64,000 bases of DNA from Gamsiella multidivaricata (GCF_025024155.1 NW_026251797.1:62001-126000); one strand, 5' to 3'. Shown: positions 35,366-45,359, numbered from the stretch's first letter. The notes: generated by a model not told the origin, from the letters alone. Numbers and translations: made by a program.

Positions 35366-35587
35366 AGTGGTTTGGTATTGTTGGGACATGGCGGGTGGAG
35401 GTGGAGGAGGAAAGAAGGAGAAAGCGCGTTACATCGACGTTGCCAGACTGCATTTTCAACCTGGCCGCATTCTGTGCCTCAAAAACACGCAACCGCCCCT
35501 CGCCTGCTGTCCTATGTCCCCCAGCGTCCAGGCCTCTTACACAGCATAGATGGCAACTAGCGTTGACGACAGGTAGATTCGCCCCAG

Positions 35588-36070
35588 TTATAACCCACTG
35601 GTGCCACGTTTCCAAGCAGAGACAAAAAAAAATGTGCAGTGCAGTGGATTGGGAAGCAGAGGCAACAAAAAAAAAATCAAAACGGAAAAAGGCGAAACCA
35701 AAAACGGCAACAGCGTTACCAAAAAAGGCAACAGCGTTACCAAAAAAAAACAGCCTTCTTCTTGCCAATGAGAAGTGATCTCAGATGGGACGAAAATGGT
35801 GTTTGTTGAAGAAAATGCGTTCTCAAATAGCTTTAAGGTATTGTCCACAACTGCTCTGTCCAAGGCATTGTTGTTCGCTAGAGTGGCGAGAGAATGTATT
35901 GAAATGTTGATTCCGTTTTGATTGTAGACTTTATTTCGCAAGTTTTCGTCCTTCTCAATCATGTCGGTGAAAGAGCTGGGGAGTTCTGTGTGATTAAATG
36001 TTTTCAGCCACGAGAGCAAGGGTAGCGCAATGTCTCGGTGGAATCCTTCAGCGCTCAATTGCTCAGACAT
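35588..36070 (-). pseudogene. Ulp1-protease-like N-terminal fragment, truncated by T-rich repeats
   Basis: From the ATG at 36068-36070 (MSEQLSAEGFHRDI) about 100 codons have normal composition. The last part, ALDRAVVDNTLKLFENAF followed by NTIFVPSEITSHW, resembles the start of a C48/Ulp1 cysteine-protease domain, where an Asp precedes a helix and then a strand reaching the catalytic His region. After SHWQEEG the frame turns into repetitive T-rich sequence in which a GGTAACGCTGTTGCC unit occurs twice, so the catalytic His/Asp/Cys part is absent. Ulp1 resemblance is tentative. The 5' side is a dense set of short tandem repeats (36194-36817). Confidence 0.4.
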
Positions 36071-36193
36071 TGTGTTAAAAAACGGTTTGGTGAAGGAAGA
36101 AGGAAGGAAATGAAAAAGTTTTTCGGAAAGGATTGTCGAAAAGAAAGAAAAGTTGTCAAACCCCAAACGTCACCCCCTAACGTCACCCCTAAA

Positions 36194-36248
36194 AATTCGC
36201 TGAGAATTCGCTGAGTGTTCGCTGAGTGTTCGCTGAGTGTTCGCTGAG
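36194..36248. repeat. Five tandem copies of an 11-mer (NNTTCGCTGAG)
   Basis: Two AATTCGCTGAG units are followed by three TGTTCGCTGAG units, immediately upstream of the Ulp1-like fragment in its own orientation. Confidence 0.93.
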
Positions 36249-36518
36249 ACAGCCTTTTCTGCTGGACCCTTTTCTGCTGGACTTTTTTTTTGTCCGGGGG
36301 GACACCCTTTTGCGCTGGAATTTTTTTTCCTGAAAAGTCCCTTGCGCTGTCAGATTTTTTTTTTCTGCCGCTGTTTCCTGTGCGCTGTCAGAAAGATGAC
36401 ACGAAAAAGGGTGGTCCTTGCCGTGTCACGACAAAAATGACAGGGTGTTCCTCACCGTGTCACGAAAAAAAAATGACAAAAAAAATGGCACGAAAAAGGG
36501 TGAACCTCAACGTGCAAC
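36249..36518. repeat. Degenerate T-rich/A-rich repeat zone
   Basis: Repeats of CTTTTCTGCTGGA, then GCGCTGTCAGA, then CGTGTCACGAAAAA and AGGGTG units follow one another with homopolymer T and A runs between them. No coding potential is credible here. Confidence 0.7.
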
Positions 36519-36817
36519 GGCCACTTGTCGGCCACTTGTCGGCCACTGTCAATCGTTGTCGGCCACTGTCAGTCGTTGTCGGCCACTGTCAGTCGTTGTC
36601 GGCCACTTGTCGGCCACTGTCAGTCGTTGTCGGCCACTTGTCGGCCACTGTCAGTCGTTGTCGGCCACTTGTCGGCCACTGTCAATCGTTGTCGGCCACT
36701 GTCAGTCGTTGTCGGCCACTTGTCGGCCACTGTCAATCGTTGTCGGCCACTGTCAGTCGTTGTCGGCCACTGTCAGTCGTTGTCGGCCACTGTCAGTCGT
36801 TGTCGGCCACTTGTCGG
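36519..36817. repeat. Satellite array of TGTCGGCCACTGTCARTCGT (20 bp) and 12-bp units
   Basis: About 300 bp are made of two unit types: a 20-mer TTGTCGGCCACTGTCARTCG and a 12-mer CTTGTCGGCCAC, interspersed. The array resumes at 37650-37690, so the 832-bp element at 36818-37649 was inserted into it. Long open frames inside it merely reflect the unit lengths. Confidence 0.95.
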
Positions 36818-37649
36818 TGTGGTGTGGTAAACCCACACGGAGTATAGACGGGGTATCCAGGTACAAGGGACGGACACAACACCTGATATGACACGATGGG
36901 AGGAATAGGTACAGGACACTCATACGATCATACCAGGCACGTGCTGCACGTGCAGTTACAGGATGTGCAAGTAGAAGGACATGCAATTAGACAAGAGTCA
37001 ATAGGGTTTGCATTTATAGAAATTTTCTTTGGTCAATAAATATCACAGAACGACAGGACCAAATGGTTCCTGGTCTGTTTCCTCACTATACTTTGCTCAA
37101 CACTTGCCCCCGCACGACACTCCAAGTCGCTCCACGCATCCCTGTCCCAACACACTGTACCCTTCGATCGGTATACTCTGCCACAGCTGGCCTTCATAGC
37201 ATATCGCCCAGCAAGAGTAGAGACGGGACCCGTGCGTCTGAACTGCTGCACCTCTAGTGCCCCCCCAAGTGTTTCTGCGAGTCCGCTCACATTACCTGCC
37301 TGCCCCCACGACAGGTAATGATCATGGTCTTATAACGAACAAGAGCGGAGGATCAAGAACAGTACCCCTCGATGCCGACGTCTGGACACAGGAGTCAAGA
37401 CAGAGTCCCTTTGACCTTGCAGATCCCTAACCCGAGTGTGTTGTCGCCTTTATTATTCTCGTAAATAGTTTTGCTGTCTTTATTATCCTCACCGTTGAAA
37501 GATCTCTTACCAGTGCCCCCACATCTGGAGCTTTATCCATACACCGTAAGATAATTATTATGTAGAGACTTCGTAAAGCAGAAGAGACTTTTATTGAGTA
37601 ACATATTCACAGCTAGTACTTTTACCTGATATAGACCCACTACACCACA
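36818..37649 (-). mobile_element. 832-bp solo LTR-like element, copy L
   Basis: It begins TGTGGTGTGGTAAACC and ends CCACTACACCACA, so it has TG..CA ends with 8-bp inverted termini. It is flanked by TCGG on both sides (36814-36817 and 37650-37653), a 4-bp target-site duplication. It is nearly identical to 41034-41865 in inverted orientation and has exactly the same length. The minus-strand frame at 37033-37290 is the same as the plus-strand frame 41393-41650. No reverse transcriptase or transposase is inside, so it is most simply a solo LTR of an unseen retroelement. Confidence 0.85.
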
Positions 37650-37851
37650 TCGGCCACTGTCAATCGTTGTCGGCCACTTGTCGGCCAAAAATCTGCCACT
37701 TGTCAACAGTTCGCTTGATCAAGCTTTTATTTATTTCCTTAAAAGAACTGAAAACTGCACAATCATCCTCGTCCGGCGCCTTGATCTTTTTCATCCCATC
37801 GCCCAGGTCCTCTTGTCCATTACGTCAAGCATTCAACGGCAACGGAATCAA
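37650..37851. other. Resumed satellite array and 3' flank of the gene at 37852
   Basis: The first 40 bp continue the 20-mer satellite. The rest, read on minus, is open and of protein-like composition (KAPDEDDCAVFSSFKEINKS), so the adjacent gene may have one more exon here. Confidence 0.45.
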
Positions 37852-39929
37852 TCACGAGAGCTCGGACATCTCATGCTTCAGCAGTGGGACCACGACCTTT
37901 TCGTTGCAGTTGCGTAACTTGGTTGAGACGAAGCCCGCGAGTGAATTCAACAAATTTTCCAGAGCAGAAAAGCGGTTGTTTCCAAGAATCGAAATCTCAT
38001 GCTTGTCCTTGAAGAGATTCAAAATCTCCCTGAGTGGCACCAGGCAGTCCTTCTCATTTTTGACTTCACCTAAAAGATCCAACACGAATTCCTTCTTCAA
38101 AACCGCTTCTCGACCTCTTGCATTCACTTCTTTGGCGATGCGACCAAGAAACGATGACACCAGACAACCATCTCCAGATCCCTGTGAGACAAGACTCAAA
38201 GTAAAAATCGATGCTACTTTGGCAGACACCATGTTGGCGATAATGTGACTGGACGCTCGACCCATTCGAAAAGAGTGCGTAGAGCAGAGGCGAGATCGGA
38301 TCTGTCTGAGATTTTCTACTTCAAACCGTGGAGTGAAAACACCGGACACAATGTCTGACGCCAAATCAAATGAACGCTTGTCAACGAAAATTTTGATGTC
38401 CTTCCTCCCAAACAACGGAAAAGCACTTGAGCAACAACCGGCGGTGAATGCGCGTTCGAAGGAAGAATCCTTGCTCAATCGCCAAACCTGGGTAAACAGA
38501 ACGTTGAAAACCTTACAACCGATAACAAGGCGAAAGTCGTTCTTGTCGTGCTGAATGCGACAAACAGTGGCATGGGGATATGAACCAGAGGTTAATGGCT
38601 GAGAAACTGGGGAGATCTCTTCACCAACTCTAACGGGCTTTTCACAGTGAACATCAACATCACGATCTCGCCCGTACGTTTCTGCAACAAGGCAAAGAAT
38701 TGCGTTCCTGTCTTGTGGATTGAAAAGTACACAACCAGCAAACAAAACAGCAGTCGCGTAATTAAGGATCGGCTTTTCGAGCCAACATCCAGAAACAATG
38801 TCATCCCACTCTTTTGGAAGTCGCTGACAAGTCGGAAACTCAATCCAACTTGTGCTCTCAATCAGTTTAACGTTCGGCGAATCTGACAAAAGCGACAACA
38901 GACCCTCGGCAGGCGTTTTTGGAGTTCCAACATCCCTCACGCCAAGATCCCGACCTGACATGCTGAATTTCACGTCAAGTCTAAAAATGCCTTCTTCATA
39001 GCGAGATTTCACCAACTGAGCAGACATGTTCAAGCGCTTCGTCACAAAAGATGGCAAAGGAGAGGATGACCCTGTTATAAAAAGAAGAACACAAACAATG
39101 AGTCCTAAATTCAAAAAATGAGTTGATTACTGATTGCAATGAAAAAGCTTAGAGAGCATACTTTTTTCTCTCTGACTCGGGCTGTGACAAGACGAATCCT
39201 CACTGCCTTGGACTTCAAGGGATGCCACAACCTCATCACCTGTTATGCAATAGCGCAGAGGACTCAATTAAAAATTGCAACAGCATAATAACCAACTATC
39301 AACGCCTTTCATTCAACTGATGATCTTACAAGACAAGACTGAGTAACTGAAAGATTCATCATCCACGAAAGTTTCATCACCGACATCAGTGCAGTAGTTC
39401 TTCAGAAAGTTGGAGGCAATGGCACCAACTAAAGACAAAGAATATCAAATTAAATATTAAAACGAACAGCAGGAAGGGTGCAAGACTACCAAATATTGTT
39501 TGCAATCTTACATTCCTGATCCTTGGTTAGATCCGCAACTTGTTTCAAGCCATTTTCGGTGGCAACTAAAAAAAATGAGACGAGATTAAAAACTTCACTC
39601 TTCAGAATGTCTGCCATATTTTTCGATTTCAATTTTCAGCATTTTGAGAACTTACACCAAGGACACCTCAGTAAACTCGCGTGCTTCTTAAACATTTTTC
39701 TGTTGCTGCACTTTTCTTGACATTGCGAACACTCCAGCTCAGGCTTGTTCTTTGAAAATACAGGGACACCAACGCAATGGAACGATCCGTGATCATGACT
39801 TACAGTCACTTTGGTGTGATAGTCGGATTTGTGTTGTCGCATTCCGCTGGCGCTGCCGAAATACTCACAAGGAGGTATAGAGCATTTCATTTTTTCGATA
39901 TCTGACTCGTTTCTTGCAGTGACATCCAT
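37852..39929 (-). CDS. Unrecognised five-exon gene with N-terminal C2H2-like finger (gene B, 574 residues)
   Basis: Five exons (39656-39929, 39512-39565, 39330-39428, 39162-39239, 37852-39071) join in frame to 574 codons. The start MDVTARNESDIEKMKC leads into a C-x4-C-x12-H-x4-H pattern (CSIPPCEYFGSASGMRQHKS with a following DYH), then a second Cys cluster (ECSQCQEKCS; RCPWC), suggesting zinc binding. The 400-residue body has hydrophobic blocks (LNYATAVLFAGCVLF; FNVLFTQVWRLSKD) but matches no family I know. All phases agree and there is no internal stop, so the gene looks intact. It lies in the middle of mobile DNA and is preceded by an array of GCATGAGC repeats. It could be a component of an undescribed element. 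Confidence 0.72.
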
Positions 39930-40145
39930 TCTTGCTTGTCTTTTGTTGGAGGGAGTCTGGTGTTTGTTGGAGGGATTCTAGTGATTGTTTCCAAAAATGC
40001 AACCTGGGAAATGTCCGGTATTTATCTGTGCATTGCGTCTAAATGCATTGCGCAGTGTTCAAGAAGTGAATATTCTGCGAAAACAAACTGTCAAATGAAT
40101 GACCCAGCCCCTAAAAAGCATCCACTTTGTGAGTTAAAAAAAGGA

Positions 40146-40590
40146 CTTGCATGAGGGAGAGGAAGCAAAACAGTGTGCACAAGAGCACAAGGGGCAATCA
40201 AGGACACAGGGCAAACCTTTACAGCGCTCTTTCTTTCCACACCGACGCCCCACGCAATTTGCATTTGTGTTCACAGACATTTTCAAAAATGTGTCCGGAC
40301 GAAAGGATGCGTCCACACAAACAGTTCCGGACGAAAAAAAGTGTCCGTGAAAACTTTGCATGAGCAGGGCGAGGGACCCTAAAGGAACAATCGAGGCTGT
40401 TTTTTTTTCTAGAACAAGAATTGCATGAGCAGGGTGTGACACCAGTGTTTGTATTCGCAATTTGCATGATCACGGTCTGGGACCTGAAAAAGGGACAAGA
40501 TTCTGTGTTGACTTGTTTGCATCCACAGACTGCATGAGCATTTCATGGGCCAAGGAGATTGTAGTGAATGTTTGTGTTTGCATGAGCAGG
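40146..40590. repeat. Interspersed GCATGAGC motif array upstream of gene B
   Basis: TTGCATGAG or a near variant recurs at about 40148, 40360, 40424, 40464, 40531 and 40579, often followed by CAGGG. AAAAAAGGACTTGCATGAG at about 40140 also occurs (reverse strand) near 54430. GTCCGGACGAAA occurs twice near 40295-40340. The array fills the space between the C2H2-like exon and gene B and may be a regulatory region. Confidence 0.7.
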
Positions 40591-40624
40591 GCAGGGGCAT
40601 GAAAATCCCAAAATAGTTACTCAT

Positions 40625-41022
40625 TTATTTCTCCACACGAATCCTGTTGCTTGTTCGAGTTGACCTGCGAGGTTTGGGAATCTCATCCGGCGTTGCAACA
40701 TCTCTGGCATGGGGTTCGGGATTCTCATCAACTTCCATCGCCTCCCGTGATTCAACTTCCACCGCCTCCTCGGAATCATCTTGAACATCGACTTCCTTGG
40801 CGCTCATTTCTGAATAATGATAGGACATCGTTGGGGTGTCACGAGCGATACGGTGGATCACGATTTCTTGAGTTAACACCCGTGTTGCTGGGCAATCCTT
40901 ATGAGTCTTCTCATCGCCCACAATGTGCACCTTCAGATTGTAAGGATTGGCGAAAGTGCTTGCGCAAAGACAGCGATATTTCATATCAAAAGAGGGATCT
41001 CTTCTGAAAACAAAACTTGCCC
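40625..41022 (-). pseudogene. C-terminal exon with C2H2-like motif, cut off by the 832-bp element
   Basis: After an acceptor-like TTTTGTTTTCAG at about 41010 the frame encodes KYRCLCASTF, then YNLKVHIVGDEKTHKDC, a C-x-C...H...H/C pattern, followed by an acidic stretch and a basic Arg-rich end (RRSTRTSNRIRVEK). The exon is separated from upstream sequence by the 832-bp element at 41034. It could be the 3' exon of gene A (45607-47219), but a direct splice from that gene's last visible exon would create a stop, so the link is unproven. Confidence 0.5.
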
Positions 41023-41033
41023 CAACGACGCGT

Positions 41034-41865
41034 TGTGGTGTAGTGGCTCTATATCAGGTAAAAGTACTAGCTGTGAATATGTTGCTCAATAAAAGTCTCT
41101 TCTGCTTTACGGAGTCTCTACATAATAATTATCTTACGGTGTATGGATAAAGCTCCAGATGTGGGGGCACTGGTAAGAGATCTTTCAACGATGAGGATAA
41201 TAAAGACAGCAAAACTATTTACGAGAATAATAAAGGCGACAACACACTCGGGTTAGGGATCTGCAAGGTCAAAGGGACTCTGTCTTGACTCCTGTGTCCA
41301 GACGTCGGCATCGAGGGGTACTGTTCTTGATCCTCCGCTCTTGTTCGTTATGAGACCATGATCATTACCTGTCGTGGGGGCAGGCAGGTAATGTGAGCGG
41401 ACTCGCAGGAACACTTGGGGGGGCACTAGAGATGCAGCAGTTCAGACGCACGGGTCCCGTCTCTACTCTTGCTGGGCGATATGCTATGAAGGCCAGCTGT
41501 GGCAGAGTATACCGATCGAAGGGTACAGTGTGTTGGGACAGGGATGCGTGGAGCGACTTGGAGTGTCGTGCGGGGGCAAGTGTTGAGCAAAGTATAGTGA
41601 GGAAACAGACCAGGAACCATTTGGTCCTGTCGTTCTGTGATATTTATTGACCAAAGAAAATTTCTATAAATGCAAACCCTATTGACTCTTGTCTAATTGC
41701 ATGTCCTTCTACTTGCACATCCTGTAACTGCACGTGCAGCACGTGCCTGGTATGATCGTATGAGTGTCCTGTACCTATTCCTCCCATCGTGTCATATCAG
41801 GTGTTGTGTCCGTCCCTTGTACCTGGATACCCCGTCTATACTCCGTGTGGGTTTACCACACCACA
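41034..41865 (+). mobile_element. 832-bp solo LTR-like element, copy R
   Basis: It begins TGTGGTGTAGTGG and ends GGTTTACCACACCACA. GCGT flanks it on both sides (41030-41033 and 41866-41869). It has the same length as copy L with only scattered substitutions, in opposite orientation. Confidence 0.87.
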
Positions 41866-42310
41866 GCGTCCATCATCGTTGTCTGTGATAGTATCCTAGG
41901 CTAACCTTCTGCTTAGCCCTCAACCGCGCCCCCATCACCGCGCCTCCACCACTGCGCCCCCTGTATATTAGTATAAATACAGTCCACGGAAAAAGTGTTA
42001 GCATGTTTTGCTATTTTGGACTTATACTCCTTTATCTCCCTATTACGCTATTACCAAGGACCGAGATGTCTGGTGGACAATGTCGTAATTTACAAGGAGT
42101 TTTCTAGAATGTTCCAGGCTTGAATGACCTTCAGCTGAGGAACGAAGGATCTCGAAAGTCATGAGGTGCACTCTAACACTTTTTAAAAAATCCTATAAAT
42201 TGTGCTCTTCCCTTACGGTCTGCATCCTCACTCGCAACTAGAACAATACAACTGCACAGTTATCCACTACTCCCATCCTACGCCACATTCATCCCAAGTT
42301 TACATCAAAC

Positions 42311-43548
42311 ATGAAGCGGCTGCGAGAACAAACCGTACGCGATGCGATTATCCAACTTCGTGCAACAGCAGCAGAGTCAAGGGGTCAAGGGCAGTGGTCA
42401 AGTAGGAATGCGTAGAAATGAATGCTGTTTAATGATCGTAAGTAGGGTCTATATATACATGTCTGGGGCCTATTGTACAGTGTCGTAGTGGAGTTGTCAT
42501 GATGCCGGGCTCCCATCCTGGCTCTGTGTGTCGTAACCGTGCAGCTTGGTAACCGAGTGGTAATCCTGTTGCACTTCGGCAAGGAAAATCTGTCCGCGAG
42601 GTCTCAAGATCCTTGCATATCTCTACTTTCTCCGTTTCCAAGATTCGTCAAAGGGACAAGGAGAACGTTCCATCCCCTAAAATAGGGCGTCCTTCGAAGG
42701 TTTCGAAGAAGACCAAGACCTTACTTGCTCGTCATTTCGTCACAGGAAAAGCCGTAACCCTCCGCGACGGCCAGCGACTTATCCAATCGGTGCAAGGAGT
42801 GCAGGTTCATGTAGACAGTGTCCGGAACTACCTTAAACAGGAGGGCTTAAAAGCATACGTCCAGCCTAGGAAGCGTGATCTGACACCGGATCAAATCAGA
42901 GCACGCTACGAATTTGCTAAGGCGCACTTGAAATGGACCGTGGACGACTGGAAGAATGTGATGTTCTCGGATGAAACTATAATCAGCAGGATTGGGTCCT
43001 TCGGCAGGAAATTCTATTACAAGAAGCCCAACAGGAAGGATATCCAACCTCACCAAGTGCAGAAAACAAAGCAGGGCGGAGGGGGCAAAATTATGGTCTG
43101 GGGTTGCATGACATTTTATGGCTTGGGCGATGCCTGCTGGATCCCAGGAAGTATGGATGCACAAACCTACTTCGATGTACTGAAGGACTATCTTTGCGCA
43201 TCTCGGGATTGGTTTGGTATGGATCCAGCAAAATTCATTTTTCAGCAGGACAATGCCAAAGTGCATACAGCAGGCATAGTCGAAGACTTCCTTAGGAAAT
43301 CCAAGATCGCAGTCATGGAATGGCCTGCGAATTCTCCGGACCTCAACCCGATCGAGCATCTATGGTCGCACCTCAAGTACCGACTTGATCAGTACCCAGA
43401 GGCACCAAGCTCTTTGGACGACCTCTAGGAGCGTGTTCAGGATATATGGACAACAATAGATATCAAATTCATTCACGAGCTATATGAGAGCATGCCCGAG
43501 CGCATGAAGAGGCTTCACGCAAATAAAGGAGGCCATATCGATTATTAA
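42311..43548 (+). pseudogene. Tc1/mariner transposase (DD34E), broken by a solo LTR and a stop codon
   Basis: The ATG is at 42311-42313. The N-terminal helix-turn-helix region is interrupted after codon 16 or 17 by the solo LTR at 42361-42573, with CTTCG on both sides; it resumes at 42574. The catalytic domain follows with SDE, then QQDNAKVHTA and SPDLNPIEHLW; 34 residues lie between the second Asp and the Glu. An in-frame TAG at 43426-43428 precedes a further 40 well-conserved codons ending HANKGGHIDY and TAA at 43546-43548. Two independent lesions make it inactive. Confidence 0.9.
42361..42573 (-). mobile_element. 213-bp solo LTR (internally deleted), inside the outer transposase
   Basis: It begins TGCAACAG and ends CTGTTGCA, flanked by the 5-bp target duplication CTTCG at 42356-42360 and 42574-42578. 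It matches the 370-bp solo LTR at 48142-48511 in reverse orientation over both ends but lacks about 150 bp from the middle. Confidence 0.92.
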
Positions 43549-43738
43549 TGGCAGAAAAGTAGCTAACAGAATCAGAGGGTGGTCATATTTCGAAAAAGTG
43601 TTAGAATGGGGTCAATATGTTCATGTCCTCAATTAGCCGGATAGAGTGCATCCATTGGCTCGTAACTTGGCAGGTAATCTTAACAAATATACGAGATTGA
43701 TCGCGTGAAGCCTCGTAGCAGTAGGCGGTATTGATGTA

Positions 43739-45359
43739 CAGTATGGTGCAAAACTGATTCAATGATGCGATGATTTTTGCGTTGGCACTCGCCTACAAGG
43801 AACCAATGCCTCAGCCATCGTCATATTCACCACAAATGTAGCCCAGCCAATGACGAACAGGGTTGCTTGCTTTGGAGCCAGAAGTATGCACACCCATTGC
43901 TGCATGACGATTGTGCCATCCGTCATCATTGAATCAGTTTTGCACCTACTCCTTGAATACGAAGAACAGATTTTTTTTTTATTCAAAATGGTACCTCTTT
44001 AGTACTTAGTTTGCTTGCCCTTCGCTCTGTGGACCGCGCTGAGCCTCCTCGGCATGCTCCTGATGAGTTCCCGGCAGAAATCAACTGGTATCTTGTACCA
44101 TTCCGTTGATATTCTCTCCCATAGCTCCTTGCAGCTTTTTGGCGGGTTTGGATACTTTCCCAGCTGTACTTTGAGATAGGCCCACATATGCTCGATCGGG
44201 TTCAGATCAGGAGACTGTGCTGGCCAATATAGAAGGCGCTCATCAGCCTCAGTCATATGGACGGACTCCAGAAATGCCTTGGTGACCTTGGCCGTATGCT
44301 TCGGATCGTTGTCGTGCTGGAAGATGAATTCGTCCTTGGCCATGCCCCACTCCTCGACAGACATCTGTAGATCCTCCTTCAGAATCTGGATATACAACTG
44401 GGAGTCCAGGGTCTCATCGATCTTTGCGATATAGCCAGGTCCGTACCATGACATACAAGACCATACCATGACGCTTCCGCCGCCAAACTTGACTGTTCCC
44501 TGGACTGTACGGCTTGTCAGTCGCCCCGGCGCGTCGTCCCAGACCCACCTAATGCCATCAGAACAGATCCTATTGATTTTGCACTCGTCTGACCATACAA
44601 CTGTGGCCCAGTCCTCTTCCGTCCACTCTTTGTATTTCTTGACAAACTGCATCCGACCTCTAATGTGCTTTGTTTTGAGTGCTGGTCGCTTGACAATCTT
44701 TTTGGCCACTAGTCCAGCTTCCCGAAGTCGCCGTCGAACTGTCCACACCGATACAGGTCGTGCCAACATCCTGTTGGCCTCGCTCTTGGCCTCCACGGCA
44801 GTCCTAAGAAGTCCGCGCTTCATGTTCAGCTTGAGGTGCTCCACGGTTTCTTGACCAATCTTTCCCGGACGGCCTCCCTTGTTGCTCGGTATGTTTTCTT
44901 TGTAACCTGAACGTATTCTGCTAGCCGTTGCCTGAGAGATGGTAAGACGTTGGGCTGTCTCACGAGTGGAAATACCCTCAGACATGAGGCTTATTGCTTC
45001 CTTAACAGTGGATGGAGGTAAGGGCTTCATTTTTTGCGGATAGATAGAGTAGAATAAGGCAAACAGGAAAACGAAACACAAAATGGGTTCATTTATAATG
45101 AATCTGATGAAAATGACGATGGTATTTAAAATTACATAAAAATGAGGTTAAGATGCAAAACTGATTCAATGATGACGGATGGCACAATCGTCATGCAGCA
45201 ATGGGTGTGCATACTTCTGGCTCCAAAGCAAGCAACCCTGTTCGTCATTGGCTGGGCTACATTTGTGGTGAATATGACGATGGCTGAGGCATTGGTTCCT
45301 TGTAGGCGAGTGCCAACGCAAAAATCATCGCATCATTGAATCAGTTTTGCACCATACTG
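43739..45359 (-). mobile_element. Inner Tc1/mariner element with 208-bp terminal inverted repeats, apparently intact
   Basis: It runs from CAGTATGGTGCAAAACTG to its reverse complement, with TA on both sides (43737-43738, 45360-45361). The terminal inverted repeats span 43739-43946 and 45152-45359 and are almost identical. Each one ends internally with the inverse of its own outer 25 bp (CATCATTGAATCAGTTTTGC), so each repeat looks like a small inverted-repeat element itself. Length is 1621 bp with one intact transposase on the minus strand. Confidence 0.93.
43999..45030 (-). CDS. Tc1/mariner-type transposase, intact, DD39E spacing
   Basis: It catalyses cut-and-paste transposition at TA sites. 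The preferred start is the Met at 45028-45030 (MKPLPPSTVKEAISLMSEG), 17 codons inside the longest frame, because it begins right at the helix-turn-helix (ETAQRLTISQATASRIRSGY). A GRPGK AT-hook-like motif and a second HTH with the WTVRRRLREAGL segment follow. The catalytic residues lie in VVWSDECKINRI, FQHDNDPKHTA and SPDLNPIEHMW. Between the second Asp (HDN) and the Glu there are 39 residues, against 34 in typical Tc1, because of a 5-residue insertion around MTEADERLL. The frame is complete to the stop at 43999-44001. Confidence 0.92.
   Translation of the reverse strand: MKPLPPSTVKEAISLMSEGISTRETAQRLTISQATASRIRSGYKENIPSNKGGRPGKIGQETVEHLKLNMKRGLLRTAVEAKSEANRMLARPVSVWTVRRRLREAGLVAKKIVKRPALKTKHIRGRMQFVKKYKEWTEEDWATVVWSDECKINRICSDGIRWVWDDAPGRLTSRTVQGTVKFGGGSVMVWSCMSWYGPGYIAKIDETLDSQLYIQILKEDLQMSVEEWGMAKDEFIFQHDNDPKHTAKVTKAFLESVHMTEADERLLYWPAQSPDLNPIEHMWAYLKVQLGKYPNPPKSCKELWERISTEWYKIPVDFCRELIRSMPRRLSAVHRAKGKQTKY

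Noticed and set aside
35028..35768. 246-codon minus-strand ORF
   Set aside because: The composition is random (Arg/His-rich), it spans a duplicated block and T-rich repeats, and it resembles no family.
36519..36817. CRISPR-like array
   Set aside because: The units are direct 20-mers and 12-mers with no unique spacers, and the genome is eukaryotic.
36290..36891. Long overlapping plus-strand ORFs of 100-185 codons in the 36.3-36.9 kb region
   Set aside because: They run through the satellite; unit lengths keep several frames open and the translations are repeats of the same few residues. No gene is supported.
36818..41865. The two 832-bp repeats as the paired LTRs of one large retrotransposon
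   Set aside because: They are in opposite orientation, have different target duplications, and no retroelement coding lies between them.
43426..43428. TAG as the natural end of the outer mariner transposase
   Set aside because: Forty conserved-looking codons follow in the same frame (ERVQDIW onward to HANKGGHIDY), so the TAG is a lesion.
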